Assembly: GCA_029242545.1 (NCBI GenBank) | Contig: JAQWTV010000110.1 | Location: forward strand, 50,731 to 114,730 | Direction of reading: 5' to 3' | DNA length: 64,000 bases | Source of the DNA: Roseibacillus sp. | Lineage (GTDB): Bacteria; Verrucomicrobiota; Verrucomicrobiia; Verrucomicrobiales; Akkermansiaceae | In this document: positions 9,201 to 18,865 of the stretch, in pieces | Numbering within the stretch: position 1 is the first letter of the stretch | How the letters are laid out: the number at the start of each line of letters is the position of its first letter | Program-made: the position numbers and the translations under genes | Notes under the pieces: model-generated | Database searches by the model: none | The model's input: only the letters and a program-made list of their open reading frames with translations | Told to the model about the DNA's origin: nothing

Positions 9201-11197
9201 CCGAGCGGACGGACCTGAACGCGACTCAGGGCACAAACTCCAGCACCAACGATGCCACGGTTGAGAACACGCCGAACTTTCCATCGAGCGTGCATCAGCG
9301 ATTGACCGCCAACGAAGAGTATCGCCTGCGCTTCGCTGACCGGGTCCGGCTGCACTGTTTTAATGGCGGAACCTTCACCCCGGAGGGAGCAGCTCAACTG
9401 TGGGACACCCGAGCTGATGAGATTTATGAACCGCTCATCGTGGAGGCGATACGGTGGGGGGACCGCCATCGTTTCCCTCCCGCCCGCCGGGAAACCTTCT
9501 GGCGGCAGATGTATAATACCATGCAGAGCGATTTCTTCCCCCAGCGCACCGAAACCCTGATCTCTCAACTCAGGGCTCGCGGACTCTATCCCTCGGTGGA
9601 AGCCCCGGACTTCACTCCTCACGGAGGCCTCTTCACCGATCAATCGGAGGTCACGATCAGTGCGAGCACCGGAGGCACAATCTATTACACCACTGATGGA
9701 AGTGATCCCCGACGACCGACCACTACAGGATCCGAATCCCTCCTTCTTCCCGAGGGATCTCCTACCCAAGCATTCATCCCTACAGATGACTCTCTCGCAA
9801 TGACGTGGACGGAACCAGAATTTGATGATACCGGCTGGATAAGCGGGGCAAGCGGGGTCGGATTCGAGCTGGACACAGGCTTTGAAGGGCTTTTCGGGGT
9901 CGACCTGAGTGAAATGCATTCTCTGAACTCCTCGGCTTACGCCCGGTGGGAGTTCGATATTCTGGACCGAGCCCAGCTAGCTGCAATCACCTCCCTGACA
10001 TTGCGCGCACGCTATGATGACGGGTTCATCGCCTACCTGAACGGAGGAGAGGCGGCCTCCGCAAATCGACCCGCCAATCCCGCTTGGAATTCCCACGCCT
10101 CTGCTGCCCACCCGGACGGATCAGCTGTCGAATTCAGCACCTTCAATCTCAGCAATTCAATCAATCGCCTGCGACTTGGCACCAACGTGCTCGCCGTTCA
10201 CTGCATGAACCAGCAATCGGACAGCAATGATCTTCTCTTCATTCCCGAACTGGTAGCAGCCACCGGAACCATTCCTGCTGGCGTCTCTCCCTCCGCCCAA
10301 GTTTACAATGGTCTCCCCCTTGCACTCGAGGAAAGCACCCGTCTGCAGGCCCGGGCACTGAGGAACGGAACATGGTCCGCACTGACCAGCACTATCTTTA
10401 CGGTAGGAACCCCGGCCACCTCTGAGCACATCGCGATCAGCGAAGTGCATTATCACCCTCTCGGGGATTCTCCCACCGAGTTCCTCGAGCTGATCAATAT
10501 CTCCGATGAAGTGGCGGACCTCACTGGTCTCTCCTTCACCAATGGCATTGCATTCACCTTCCCCGAGGCCACCCTCCTCTCCCCAGGCGAACGCACGCTC
10601 GTCGTCGAGAATATCACCGCTTTCGAAATTGCCTATGGTCTCGGCTTGCCCATTGCCGGATCCTTTGCAAATGGAACGCGCCTCTCGAACGGAGGCGAGC
10701 GTATTACCTTGCTGGCCCGCGACGGCTCCACCATCTCCGACTTCCGCTACCGCGATTCCCACCCCTGGCCACAAGCCCCGGACCAGACTGGGCAAAGCCT
10801 CATTCTTGTCGTCCCCGGGGAATCCTCCCCTTCCAACCCGCTCAGTTGGCGCGCCAGCATTCTTCCAGGAGGAAACCCAAGTTCCTCCGACTCCATCTCT
10901 TTCCTCGCAGGAGAGTCGCAATCCCTTCTTGATTATGCACTTACAGATAATACGGAGCTCCAGTTCTCAGTAGTGGAGGACCTCTCTGTTCTTTCCTTCC
11001 TTACCCGTAGCGCAGCGGATGACGCCACCATCTGGGTAGAATTTTCCCCTGATCTTCGCACTTGGACATATGCCCCGACCGAGTCTCTGGTTTCCCGGGA
11101 CGCTAGACCCGATGGAACAACCCTCTACCGCTTCACTATGCCTGCTCCCCAGCGAGACTTGGTGAGATTTGCCCGCCTGCGTATCGAACTGCGCTGA
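6215..11197 (+). CDS. Giant secreted CotH-kinase protein with lamin-tail, LamG and chitobiase C-terminal domains
   Basis: 1,660 aa. Domain order by motif: signal peptide (1-24); lamin-tail domain (about 25-132; ITEFMASNNG, DYPDWIEIHNP); LamG/concanavalin-like domain (215-441); a beta-rich module (445-578) repeated at about 1180-1345; chitobiase/hexosaminidase C-terminal-type domain (605-682; IYYTLDGSEPSSSNG); CotH kinase domain (728-1008; HLYLNGLYWGMYH, GNTDWDQSNW, FAWDSE); a second chitobiase-type segment (1132-1168); a second lamin-tail domain (1395-1515; ISEVHYHPLGDSPTEFLEL). The C-terminus ends in a VRFARLRIELR tail. CotH proteins of spore-formers are protein kinases; activity here is inferred only. 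Its last 29 bp overlap only a dubious upstream extension of the next gene. It is a clear relative of the gene at 18866-23122. Confidence 0.93.
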   Translation: MSLPPSLPRAVLTLFLLLPAALMAAPPRITEFMASNNGIIADEDGDYPDWIEIHNPDPASIDLAGHSLTDDPLEPRKWIFPSGSTVRGGGYIVVFASGKNRTTSGAELHTNFQLNAGGDYLSLLAPDGARILTEFGSEVIPFPRQRPDISYGTGEASLKINLLGDAPTARYLVPAAEDDLNPQWATRLFDDTSWTSGSLALGFDLDGNDGSAIAPRNHWPLDDGFGSVARDISGDFPGSLIGIQGESPLWNLDAPPIAGGPESSLSFDGTATFLQTTLPGIGGSSSRSIVFWIRSDDTSNHGIVSWGNRDSPSGKFHLRLNSNPDSGTLGAIRCDLGGGSAVGSTSLADNQWHHVAVVLEEDATPTLTDLRFYIDGIEDPATAPATVPIDTDISSIDSLQVAIGRRVERTPLYFSGNLADVALYDVALTSDAITRLAAGSFRPSSSVGFGSYIITNTESEMLNQGASLFVRARFDLPTAHSLESLRLLLRYDDGIRAFINGEQVASANIPVESSWNTTAQTERTNVEAVSTVEFNASQVLPSLRSTDNILALHGANLNAGDRDFLIDAQLEGIDLGQRSAGYFLTPTPGAENTGEPDTGAFVADTKFTPNRGFYEEPFDLTISSKTEGASIYYTLDGSEPSSSNGILYDGPLTIDGTATVRAVALKLGLVSTNIDTHTYIFPSSVLTQSTTPLGFPTAWGERATDYEMDPDLIGTAYSREEIIDSLRSLPSISVVMNVDDLFDGESGFYANSNESGDEWEKRCSYEFFDFPNGAQTQLNGGIRAVGRASRSANRGKHNLRAVFRSEYGPTKLRFPLFADSEVTEFNSLILRGGNGDSWLNPGVVERAQYIRDQWHRDAQRATGQPFQHQMYAHLYLNGLYWGMYHIFERFEDDMLAEHFGGEEEDWDAIKDAGRASVLEVVDGDLSAWNRTLAVTRRDMSNPRNYANALIFIDPDTWIDYFITNFYSGNTDWDQSNWRAARRRDRDAKWMLFAWDSERTDLNATQGTNSSTNDATVENTPNFPSSVHQRLTANEEYRLRFADRVRLHCFNGGTFTPEGAAQLWDTRADEIYEPLIVEAIRWGDRHRFPPARRETFWRQMYNTMQSDFFPQRTETLISQLRARGLYPSVEAPDFTPHGGLFTDQSEVTISASTGGTIYYTTDGSDPRRPTTTGSESLLLPEGSPTQAFIPTDDSLAMTWTEPEFDDTGWISGASGVGFELDTGFEGLFGVDLSEMHSLNSSAYARWEFDILDRAQLAAITSLTLRARYDDGFIAYLNGGEAASANRPANPAWNSHASAAHPDGSAVEFSTFNLSNSINRLRLGTNVLAVHCMNQQSDSNDLLFIPELVAATGTIPAGVSPSAQVYNGLPLALEESTRLQARALRNGTWSALTSTIFTVGTPATSEHIAISEVHYHPLGDSPTEFLELINISDEVADLTGLSFTNGIAFTFPEATLLSPGERTLVVENITAFEIAYGLGLPIAGSFANGTRLSNGGERITLLARDGSTISDFRYRDSHPWPQAPDQTGQSLILVVPGESSPSNPLSWRASILPGGNPSSSDSISFLAGESQSLLDYALTDNTELQFSVVEDLSVLSFLTRSAADDATIWVEFSPDLRTWTYAPTESLVSRDARPDGTTLYRFTMPAPQRDLVRFARLRIELR

Positions 11198-11264
11198 GCA
11201 CGGAATATATTCTTTGACCGACCCCGATGTGAGAACACCATATCCCTTCTTCCTCCAAAATCCC

Positions 11265-11990
11265 GTGAATAGACATTTCCTGATACTCAAGATCACAACC
11301 TTCTTTCTCTCTCTCCTGTTCACCGCCATGCCGGAAGCTCAGGCAGGGGAATCGAGCCCCAATACCCTGACCAAGCAAGAACGAGCCGATGGCTGGCGTC
11401 TTCTTTTCGACGGAAAATCTGCGGGCTCTTGGCGCCAATTTGGAAAGGACGTCGCTCCCGCCAGCGGATGGGAGGTCTCGCAAGGGTGGTTGATTAAAAG
11501 AGCCGGGGCCAAGCCAGGCAACATCGTCTCCCGGGAAGAATTCTCCAACTTTGAGTTTTCGTGGGAATGGCGGATGGAATCCGGGGGAAACAATGGCGTT
11601 AAATACTTCGTCGATGAAACCCGGGGCAATCTCGGCCATGAGTATCAGATGCTGGCCAAGGTAGAGCAGAAGCCCAGCAAGAGCTCCACCGGAGGATTCT
11701 ACGCTGTCCTCGCACCAGCTGATCCCCCGCCGGTGCGATTCTACCCAAAGATCAACGCTTCGCGAATCAGGGTAGAGGCCAATAAGGTCACCCATTGGCT
11801 TAATGGCCGGAAAATATTGGAGTATATCTGCGGCAGCGAAGACGTCCTCTCAAACGTGGCCTCCAGTAAATTCAAAAAGGTGGCGGGGTTTGGAGAGAAA
11901 CTAACTGCCCGCCTCATGCTCACCGATCACGGCAGTGAGTGCAGCTTCCGCAATCTCAAGATTCGCGAGCTGAAGGCCGACCCCAAATAG
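11265..11990 (+). CDS. Secreted DUF1080 (3-keto-disaccharide hydrolase-like) protein
   Basis: The frame is open from ATG 11169, but that start overlaps the previous gene. The GTG at 11265 gives a good signal peptide (NRHFLILKITTFFLSLLFTAM, cleavage after EAQA), so I prefer it (241 aa). The mature part has the DUF1080 pattern: WRLLFDGKSAGSWRQFG, EFSNFEFSWEWRM, GNNGVKYFVDE, VTHWLNGRKILEY and a final ARLMLTDHGSECSFRNLKI. The fold is a concanavalin-like jelly roll. Some relatives hydrolyse 3-keto-glycosides; the substrate here is unknown. It is probably co-transcribed with the CotH gene just upstream. Confidence 0.9.
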   Translation: MNRHFLILKITTFFLSLLFTAMPEAQAGESSPNTLTKQERADGWRLLFDGKSAGSWRQFGKDVAPASGWEVSQGWLIKRAGAKPGNIVSREEFSNFEFSWEWRMESGGNNGVKYFVDETRGNLGHEYQMLAKVEQKPSKSSTGGFYAVLAPADPPPVRFYPKINASRIRVEANKVTHWLNGRKILEYICGSEDVLSNVASSKFKKVAGFGEKLTARLMLTDHGSECSFRNLKIRELKADPK

Positions 11991-12376
11991 CCTCGGAGCC
12001 ACCTCCGAAAAGCCCCTCGCCGGGCCCCAGAGCTCCCTACTGATCCTTTGTAGGGACTTCCATGGGCCACCTCGCTTTCCGCACCCCACAGGACTCGGTC
12101 TTACAGCATCCTTGTCCTCAGCGACTGTCGACTTCGATAACTGCGAAGAAAATAGGCGTTTTTGGCGAAATTGTCCCAAGAGCAAGGCCCCGTCTCCGAC
12201 TCCCCTCTGACCCACGGCATTTTGGCCGCCACAAAGGTCAGGAAAACCCCTCCCATGGTCTCGAGAACCCTTGACCCCTCAGATGAAATGGCGAAAATTC
12301 CACGTAGACACTTGGAAGGCGCTTGTTCCATCGAATAGCCGTGGATCCAGCCCGAAACACCGACTCCGTCCAACAA
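11991..12376. other. Intergenic region upstream of the first giant repeat protein
   Basis: About 386 bp with no credible gene. It holds the hairpin at 12034-12056 and probably the promoter of the giant gene that follows. The frame of the giant protein stays open upstream to an ATG at 12323, but that stretch does not look like protein. Confidence 0.5.
12034..12056 (+). terminator. Hairpin after the DUF1080 gene
   Basis: TCCCTAC (12034-12040) and GTAGGGA (12050-12056) make a perfect 7-bp stem with a 9-nt loop about 45 bp after the DUF1080 stop. There is no strong T-run. It is a plausible transcript end because it separates the CotH/DUF1080 unit from the next giant gene. Confidence 0.35.
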
Positions 12377-15300
12377 ATGAAAACCTTGTATTCTCGGGTA
12401 ATCGCTACCCACGTCGCTGCCGCTCTCCTGATCTTAAGTCCACCCGCCGACGCCCAACTGGCTGCCTCCGGCACTCCCGGTGATCGCGCCGTCTACACGA
12501 TTGGCACCGGGGCCAGTATCGAGCCTGGGCTGGGAAATTCTGTCGCTCATAATTTTGCCACCACCGCAGTCGAAGATACTGCCGATAGTTTCGATCTCCA
12601 AGCCGGTGGTGCCGTCAACCTCACAGCTGGTCACCATCTGGTCATCTATGGCACCCGCTACCTCAACACCAATCCCGGGATTGCAAGCCGTGCCGGTCTC
12701 GACAATACCATCCTGATCAATGGTTCGCCCATTTCCTACGGTGCGGCCTCGAGCTACTCCCGTGATGGCGACAACAACAATAATTTCGTCCGCGGTGGCT
12801 CGATCGTAGAGGTAGCCCAAGGCGACTCTGTAGGATTTGAATCGAAGCGCACTGATAACAATGCTCAACTAAGAATCGCTCAGGAGGATGCTGACCTTCA
12901 GCTTGTTAAACTCGACGACAGCCTTAGTTACCTGCGCCTGAGAGCGAGCGCCAACGCTGCTAACCTGATGAGTAATACCTCAGCAGGCCCCTCCACAGTC
13001 AGTTATGACGTGCAGGACGAAATCGACGCGGGATTCACACATACTAGTGGAAGCGGCGATATTACCCTCGACGAAGCGGGACGCTATCTCGTCTTCGCCA
13101 ACACCGGCTTCCGGATCAGCGGTGGCAACCGACACCGCCAGAGTATCACCCAGCGACTCGCCCTCGATGGAACTCCCGTAGAGGACTCCTCCACGGTGGT
13201 CTATATGCGCTATTCTGGCTCAGGGGACGGTCTTGGCGGTCTTATGGTAACCGGGGCGAGCTCCGTTGGCACCATCATCCAAACCACAGCAGACAACAGC
13301 GTTCTGAACGTGGAAGTGCTGCGGGACAACAATCCAGCCACCACCAACACCGCGGTCGCACTCGAAGCCGCCCTGACCGGTCTGACTATTCTCAAGCTTC
13401 CTAACTACGGAGAGGTGATTCGCCTTTCTGGCCCCTCGCAGGAAATTAATGCCGCACAAGGCAACCCCGAGACCCCTCTGAACCTCTCAGACGTCTCTCC
13501 AGTTTCAAACGCCTCCTTCAGTTACGATGCCGGATCCAGCGTTTCTCAGGTGACCGTAAATAAGGACGGGGATTACCTCTTCCTGGCCTCCCACTTTCTG
13601 GACGATTACGATACCCCTCCCGGCGAGGCCCGGACCACTACCCGCCAAGGATTCCAGACCATCCCGAATGGAGGTAGTGCGGGCAAGATTTCCTATGGCA
13701 ATGGTGGAGCCTACAACCGCGACCGCACGGCCGGCAATGGCGGCGACCGCTCTCGGGATTCCGGGGACTGGGCAGGCGCAGTCCTTCCCCTCAGCCAAGG
13801 GGACGCTGTGGAAACTACCACCGCCCGCTTCGGACTGAACAATTCCCTGATTGCGAATTCGATCGGCCTGCAGGCCCTCAATATTGGTAGTATTTCCTCC
13901 GCCCCGACCGCTCCCGTCGTGGAGGTGAACTTACCCCTGAACGCCGTGGTCAACTCGACAGGCACCCTCATCACCGAAGCCAGCCTTCGAACCATCCACA
14001 TTAGCGATGGAGCTTCCGCCCTCTCCTACACCGTCGACACTGCGCCTGCAGGCGGAACACTCGTTCTGAGCGGAGCTGCCCTTGCCGCTGGTGACACCTT
14101 CACTCAGGCCGATATCAACGGAGAGCTGCTCTCCTTTGATGCAGGAGCCAACCCTGCGTCTGGAGGATTCGATTTCACAGTGCGAGACTCCAGCAGCAAC
14201 GCGGTTTCGGGGTCCTTCACAATTAACGTGGGGGCCCAGACGGCCCTGAGCGCAGATGCGGGGTCTACCGACGAAGAAACCTCAGCCTCCAATGCAGGAG
14301 CCTCTCTTCTGGATAATGACACCGGAAGCTCCCTTTCCGTCACCAACTTCGACGCCTCCAGCGCCAATGGCGCGGTGGTTACGGTCACCGCAGGTGGGGA
14401 ATACACCTACGACCCGTCCGGGTCCAATGCCCTCCAGGGCCTCGATGATGGTGAGCAGATCGCTGACACCTTCACCTACACGGTGACGGACATTTTCAAC
14501 CAGCAGACAACCGCCACCGTCACTATCACCGTGACTGGACTGAATGATGCCCCGGTCACAACCAACGAGACCACATCCAGCGGGGAAACCCTCGCTACCA
14601 GCGGAAACCTGCTGAGCAATGACTCTGATACAGACTCTGGCGATGCCCTCTCAGTCAGTTCTGTGGCTGGAGGAGCTCCCGGGACTCTTGTTACTCCCGA
14701 AGGCGCAACCCTCACAGTTAATGCCGATGGATCATTCACTTACGATCCCTCCACTTCTGCTTCCTTGAGCGCTCTCGCAGTCGGGGCCAGTACAGCCGAG
14801 ACCATCGCTTATGAGGTCACGGATGGAACGGCAACCTCTTCGGCATCTATTACCTTCACAACCTCCGGTGAAACTGGAGCCAGCCCTGATTTTGCAACCG
14901 TCGATGCGACCGGATCCAGCAGCGCGGTCATCGCCGCGCTCGCCAACGACAGCGTCGGCGGCGCCCTCGGGACCTCTACCGCAGGAGCACCCTTTGACCT
15001 CAATGCGAGTGATCCAGCAGCTGCAAACACCGATGGCAGATGGAACAACAGCAACACGACTTCGGGCAACTCGGTCACCATGGAGTCAGGGGTTTTCCCA
15101 TCAATTCTGCGCACCAATCTGGACAACTCGCCTCCCGGAATCACCCACGCCTATGACCTCTCGGGGACCGGAAGCGGTGGCCTCCTTGGAGACACCGACC
15201 AGACCACTGCCGCCAACCACCTTTACGGTGGCAACTTCAGCACCTCTTCTTTCTCGGTGGAAGCCCTCATCAGACCAGATAACCACGTGGGACCAGAGCC

Positions 15301-17956
15301 CATCTGGGGCTCCGGTGGAAACGGCACTGGATCATCCCTGATTCTGATCGATGACCAGCTGATTCTGACCATCGGAAACGGCTCTCAGGTTGCTCAAGCC
15401 ATTGCCACCATCCCCACAAATGGAATTGCCGGTGGAGATTACGTACACGTGCTGAGCTCCTTTGACATCGCTACCGACATCCTGTCTCTCTACGTCAATG
15501 GAGTGCTCGTGGACTCCCAAAGCGCAATCAACATCCTGAACGGGCAAGCTGGCGATGTTGTCGACTGGTCTGGATCTGACGATGAGGGACTCGGCCGTTC
15601 GCAAGGAACAACCGGCGGAGACGTGAATGTCGCGCCCTTCCTCGGGGCCTTCGGCACCACTGATATTCCTGACTTCAATGAGGCCAACGACCGCTTCGAG
15701 GGGGAGATCTCCATTGTAAGGGTCTATGACAGCGCACTGAGCGCTGCTGAGGTCACCGCCAACCTCGACGCGATCTTCGGAGCACCTGCCGCCGCACAGG
15801 TGGGTAACATCGCCAGCTTGGCCGGGGAAACCAACCTCGTTCCGGGAACCACGACCGTCACCCTGCCGTCCGGAGCTACCGTGGCCCTCGCGGCTGATGG
15901 CTCGCTCACCTACGACGCCAATGGTGCCTTTGACACCCTCGGGGTTGGCCTGAGTGTGGTCGACACCTTTACCTACAGTCTTGATACCAGCCTGAATGGC
16001 GCGACTACTGTCAGCGTGACGGTCAACGGAACCAACACGGGCGCTCAGATTAATATTGCCGCTGAGCAAGCCAGCGTGACCGAAGGCAACGATGCCTCAT
16101 TTCTCATCACCTCCAGTCTACAGCTCACGGCAGATGTGGAAGCGACTCTCAGCTACGCCGGCACGGCCCAGAACGGAAGTGACTTCAACGGAAGTGCTAC
16201 TGTCACTCTGGCTAGCGGCAACACGGAGTTTGCCTTCAGCCTCTCCACCATCGCCGACTCTCTTTACGAGGGAGCAGAAAATGTCACTATCACCGTAGAC
16301 AGCGTCAGTGGAGACGCTGTGGTTGGTGCAAGCCCATCGGCCGCTGTTGCAATCGACGACTCGGATAGCCCTCCGGTCCTTACAATTGCCACCCCGGCGG
16401 GCAATACCGAGGAAGGCTCTGCCGCAGACTTCACCGTCAGCGCTACCGTTGCATCCAGCGTTGCCGTGACCGTGGACATCGCTGCCAGCGGTGATGCTGG
16501 TCCCGAAGACTACTGCAATTCTGCCAGTCAACTCACCATTCCGGCCGGCCAGACTGCCACGACCTTGAGCCTCATCGCACTGGATGATGCGGTGCAAGAG
16601 GGCAACGAAGCGCTCACGATCACGATCGCGAACCCCAGCCTCGGCTCTATCGGCGCGGCCGATAGCGCGACTGCAACTCTTGCGGATGGATCCGCTGTGG
16701 TCGTCTTCAATGCCGATTTCGAAGGCATTGACGCTGCATCTACCCCCGGAGGCACCCTTCGCAACGGAGACGCGCCCGCTGCAGCCAACCTCGGAACCTC
16801 GATTGGTAGCTGGACTAATATTTTCACAGAAGATGCAGCCGGCAGCGACCCGGGCGTCTTCCTTGAGACCGGCGCCGACGTCAAGGGTGACGGCGTAGAC
16901 TTCGCTCTTCTCCTTGACCGACCAAGCACTACCACAGACGTCACCGCGCGGTTCAACGGAGGCGTCGATCTGACCGGTTCAAACACCGGCGTGGTTTCCT
17001 TCGATCTCGCCACCCGACGGACACAGAATCTTTCAATCGCGAAGAGCACCACGATCCTCGGTCTTGACGCCGCTGGTAACAAGTCCTTCGAACTTTTCCT
17101 CGATGCCAACAACAACGGCGCCAACCACGAGCAACTCTTCCACGTCGCTGGTGATGGCACTCTGACTCCCATCGGCAACGTAGAGGACTTCAACAACAGC
17201 GGAAATTTCAATGAAGACCGGATGTCGAACGTGCGGATCCTTCTCACCAACACAGGATACTGTGTGCAGATTGAGAAGTATCCTCTCGGAACCAGCCCGG
17301 CACCGGACACCACTACCAGTGAACTGCCCTACGCCGGCAGCGCTGCCTCTATCACTCAGGTCATTTTCCGGGTCTCTGGGAGCACCAATACTGGAGTGAG
17401 CGGTGGCATTTACCTTGATGACCTACGCGCTACCGGAAATGCCCTCAGTCCTCAGGCCGCGTGGCGACTGGCCTTCTTTGGGAGCACCGACAATTCTGGC
17501 AATGGCGCTGAAGACAATGACGCCAACGGCAACGGACTCTCCAACTTCCTGGACTTTGCCTACGGCTTTGATCCAGTAGGCGTGAGTAGCGCTGCAAATA
17601 CTCTTGAAGTGGCCAACCCCGGAGCCAACGGAACCATCACTCAACTGGGAGGCCTGACTTTCTGGCCCGACCCTGCCACTGGCGAGGTTTACATGCGCTA
17701 CACCCGGAGGACCGATTACGGCGCTCTCGGACTGGTCTTCACGGATCAGTTCAGCCGGGATCTCGGAACCTTCGAGAACGCGACCGAGGCGCCCACCGTC
17801 ATCGCGACAGGCACTGGGGATGGAGGGGCGGCTATTGAAGCGGTACAGCTCAAAATGCCTCTCGTCCTTCCAGACAGCGGCGGCAAGGCCCGATTCGGCC
17901 GAAACTCGGTCCAATTCGCCCCCCAAATCGAGGTCATCCTGCCTGTTGAAAACTAA
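12377..17956 (+). CDS. Giant secreted repeat protein (VCBS/cadherin-like, LamG, Calx-beta)
   Basis: Starting at ATG 12377 gives 1,859 aa with a signal peptide (MKTLYSRVIATHVAAALLIL, cleavage after PPADA); the upstream ATG at 12323 adds a non-signal extension. Visible order: three related beta-rich units in the first about 510 residues (GTPGDRAVYTIGTGASIEPG ... VIYGTRYLNT); VCBS/cadherin-like repeats (about 618-830; FTYTVTDIFNQQTTATVTIT); a LamG domain (874-1134); another VCBS-like unit; two Calx-beta repeats (1221-1438; SVTEGNDASFLITS, DSLYEGAENVTITV); a lineage-type module; a C-terminus with DNDANGNGLSNFLDFAYGF. Probably an adhesin or matrix protein. No PEP-CTERM or LPXTG anchor is visible. 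It is the paralogue of the 2,401-aa protein at 23225-30430. Confidence 0.92.
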   Translation: MKTLYSRVIATHVAAALLILSPPADAQLAASGTPGDRAVYTIGTGASIEPGLGNSVAHNFATTAVEDTADSFDLQAGGAVNLTAGHHLVIYGTRYLNTNPGIASRAGLDNTILINGSPISYGAASSYSRDGDNNNNFVRGGSIVEVAQGDSVGFESKRTDNNAQLRIAQEDADLQLVKLDDSLSYLRLRASANAANLMSNTSAGPSTVSYDVQDEIDAGFTHTSGSGDITLDEAGRYLVFANTGFRISGGNRHRQSITQRLALDGTPVEDSSTVVYMRYSGSGDGLGGLMVTGASSVGTIIQTTADNSVLNVEVLRDNNPATTNTAVALEAALTGLTILKLPNYGEVIRLSGPSQEINAAQGNPETPLNLSDVSPVSNASFSYDAGSSVSQVTVNKDGDYLFLASHFLDDYDTPPGEARTTTRQGFQTIPNGGSAGKISYGNGGAYNRDRTAGNGGDRSRDSGDWAGAVLPLSQGDAVETTTARFGLNNSLIANSIGLQALNIGSISSAPTAPVVEVNLPLNAVVNSTGTLITEASLRTIHISDGASALSYTVDTAPAGGTLVLSGAALAAGDTFTQADINGELLSFDAGANPASGGFDFTVRDSSSNAVSGSFTINVGAQTALSADAGSTDEETSASNAGASLLDNDTGSSLSVTNFDASSANGAVVTVTAGGEYTYDPSGSNALQGLDDGEQIADTFTYTVTDIFNQQTTATVTITVTGLNDAPVTTNETTSSGETLATSGNLLSNDSDTDSGDALSVSSVAGGAPGTLVTPEGATLTVNADGSFTYDPSTSASLSALAVGASTAETIAYEVTDGTATSSASITFTTSGETGASPDFATVDATGSSSAVIAALANDSVGGALGTSTAGAPFDLNASDPAAANTDGRWNNSNTTSGNSVTMESGVFPSILRTNLDNSPPGITHAYDLSGTGSGGLLGDTDQTTAANHLYGGNFSTSSFSVEALIRPDNHVGPEPIWGSGGNGTGSSLILIDDQLILTIGNGSQVAQAIATIPTNGIAGGDYVHVLSSFDIATDILSLYVNGVLVDSQSAINILNGQAGDVVDWSGSDDEGLGRSQGTTGGDVNVAPFLGAFGTTDIPDFNEANDRFEGEISIVRVYDSALSAAEVTANLDAIFGAPAAAQVGNIASLAGETNLVPGTTTVTLPSGATVALAADGSLTYDANGAFDTLGVGLSVVDTFTYSLDTSLNGATTVSVTVNGTNTGAQINIAAEQASVTEGNDASFLITSSLQLTADVEATLSYAGTAQNGSDFNGSATVTLASGNTEFAFSLSTIADSLYEGAENVTITVDSVSGDAVVGASPSAAVAIDDSDSPPVLTIATPAGNTEEGSAADFTVSATVASSVAVTVDIAASGDAGPEDYCNSASQLTIPAGQTATTLSLIALDDAVQEGNEALTITIANPSLGSIGAADSATATLADGSAVVVFNADFEGIDAASTPGGTLRNGDAPAAANLGTSIGSWTNIFTEDAAGSDPGVFLETGADVKGDGVDFALLLDRPSTTTDVTARFNGGVDLTGSNTGVVSFDLATRRTQNLSIAKSTTILGLDAAGNKSFELFLDANNNGANHEQLFHVAGDGTLTPIGNVEDFNNSGNFNEDRMSNVRILLTNTGYCVQIEKYPLGTSPAPDTTTSELPYAGSAASITQVIFRVSGSTNTGVSGGIYLDDLRATGNALSPQAAWRLAFFGSTDNSGNGAEDNDANGNGLSNFLDFAYGFDPVGVSSAANTLEVANPGANGTITQLGGLTFWPDPATGEVYMRYTRRTDYGALGLVFTDQFSRDLGTFENATEAPTVIATGTGDGGAAIEAVQLKMPLVLPDSGGKARFGRNSVQFAPQIEVILPVEN

Positions 17957-18004
17957 GTCTCGACTTGAACCAAGTTTCACCGAATTCTCGAACAACCAAA
18001 GTTA

Positions 18005-18613
18005 ATGACACGCGCGCTTACAGCCTTTCTTATTGTGGGAATGACCGCAATAGCACCAGGAGCTATTCTCTGGTTTCCGCGTCAGGATATTCCGATTCCG
18101 ACAACCTTCGAGGGAGTGTCGGTCGATCTTGAAACAGGCAACTCATCAATCACCGCGGCAGGATTACCCGGGGGCGATGTGAACTTCCTTCTGGGAGGTG
18201 GCGCAGTCACCAACGATGCGGACCAGAACGCGGCTGTGCCAAGCTGGCAACCGGTGCGAACCGGAGCCAGCAACGTGGACCCCCTGCGTCAGCTCGGCAT
18301 CGGTGACACCGTGAACAGCGCGTCTACTGTAGCCACAGGATTTGGTGCTTCTGGCGATCCCAACCCTCACTTTCCTGAATTCACCCCGGACACCCCGGGC
18401 TATGTCGGCTTCTCTCTTGTCCTCGAAGACAACACCACGGCCTACGGATGGATGAGGGTCACCCTTCAGGAAAATAACCAGTCTGGTGGCCTGATTCATG
18501 AGTGGGCCATTGAAGATAGCGGGGGCGCCATCACGGTAGGCGTTCCGGAGCCAAGCACATCCCTGCTGGCGATTCTGGCTCTCGGCGGAATCTTTCTCCG
18601 TCGGAGAAGATAG
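18005..18613 (+). CDS. PEP-CTERM sorting-domain protein
   Basis: 202 aa with an N-terminal signal peptide (MTRALTAFLIVGMTAIAPGA) and a C-terminal PEP-CTERM signal: VPEPSTSLLAILALGGIFLRRRR, that is, PEP motif, hydrophobic helix and Arg cluster at the very end. Such tails are recognised by exosortase in EPS-producing Gram-negatives; no exosortase is in the window. The middle (YGWMRVTLQENNQSGGLIHEW) matches the usual pattern of verrucomicrobial PEP-CTERM proteins of unknown function. The gene sits 48 bp after the giant repeat protein and may share its transcript. Confidence 0.9.
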   Translation: MTRALTAFLIVGMTAIAPGAILWFPRQDIPIPTTFEGVSVDLETGNSSITAAGLPGGDVNFLLGGGAVTNDADQNAAVPSWQPVRTGASNVDPLRQLGIGDTVNSASTVATGFGASGDPNPHFPEFTPDTPGYVGFSLVLEDNTTAYGWMRVTLQENNQSGGLIHEWAIEDSGGAITVGVPEPSTSLLAILALGGIFLRRRR

Positions 18614-18865
18614 GAGGTTACTCCAAGTATTCAGGCGACGGCCTTCGCTGCCCGTCACAGTATACTGGGTTCTCCTGAGATCGCTTGCGCGGCCAGTTCG
18701 TTGCACGCGGCAGTCTTATACCTCGCGATAACCAATAACCAGTTGGAGGTAACCGAAAATCTTAGGGGTTGATCCACCCCACCCTTGATGGAACGCTGGG
18801 GTTTCTCTTCGAAGCTATCCCCAGCTCGAGGATCCACCCCCTCTCGCTCCTCGATAGACATCATG

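Noticed and set aside
9008..9919. 303-codon open frame antisense inside the first CotH gene
   Set aside because: It lies over the CotH kinase domain, which is clearly coding on the plus strand.
15332..17313. Long antisense frames (245 and 261 codons) in the first giant repeat gene
   Set aside because: Antisense images of repetitive beta-rich coding sequence; no start signals or motifs.
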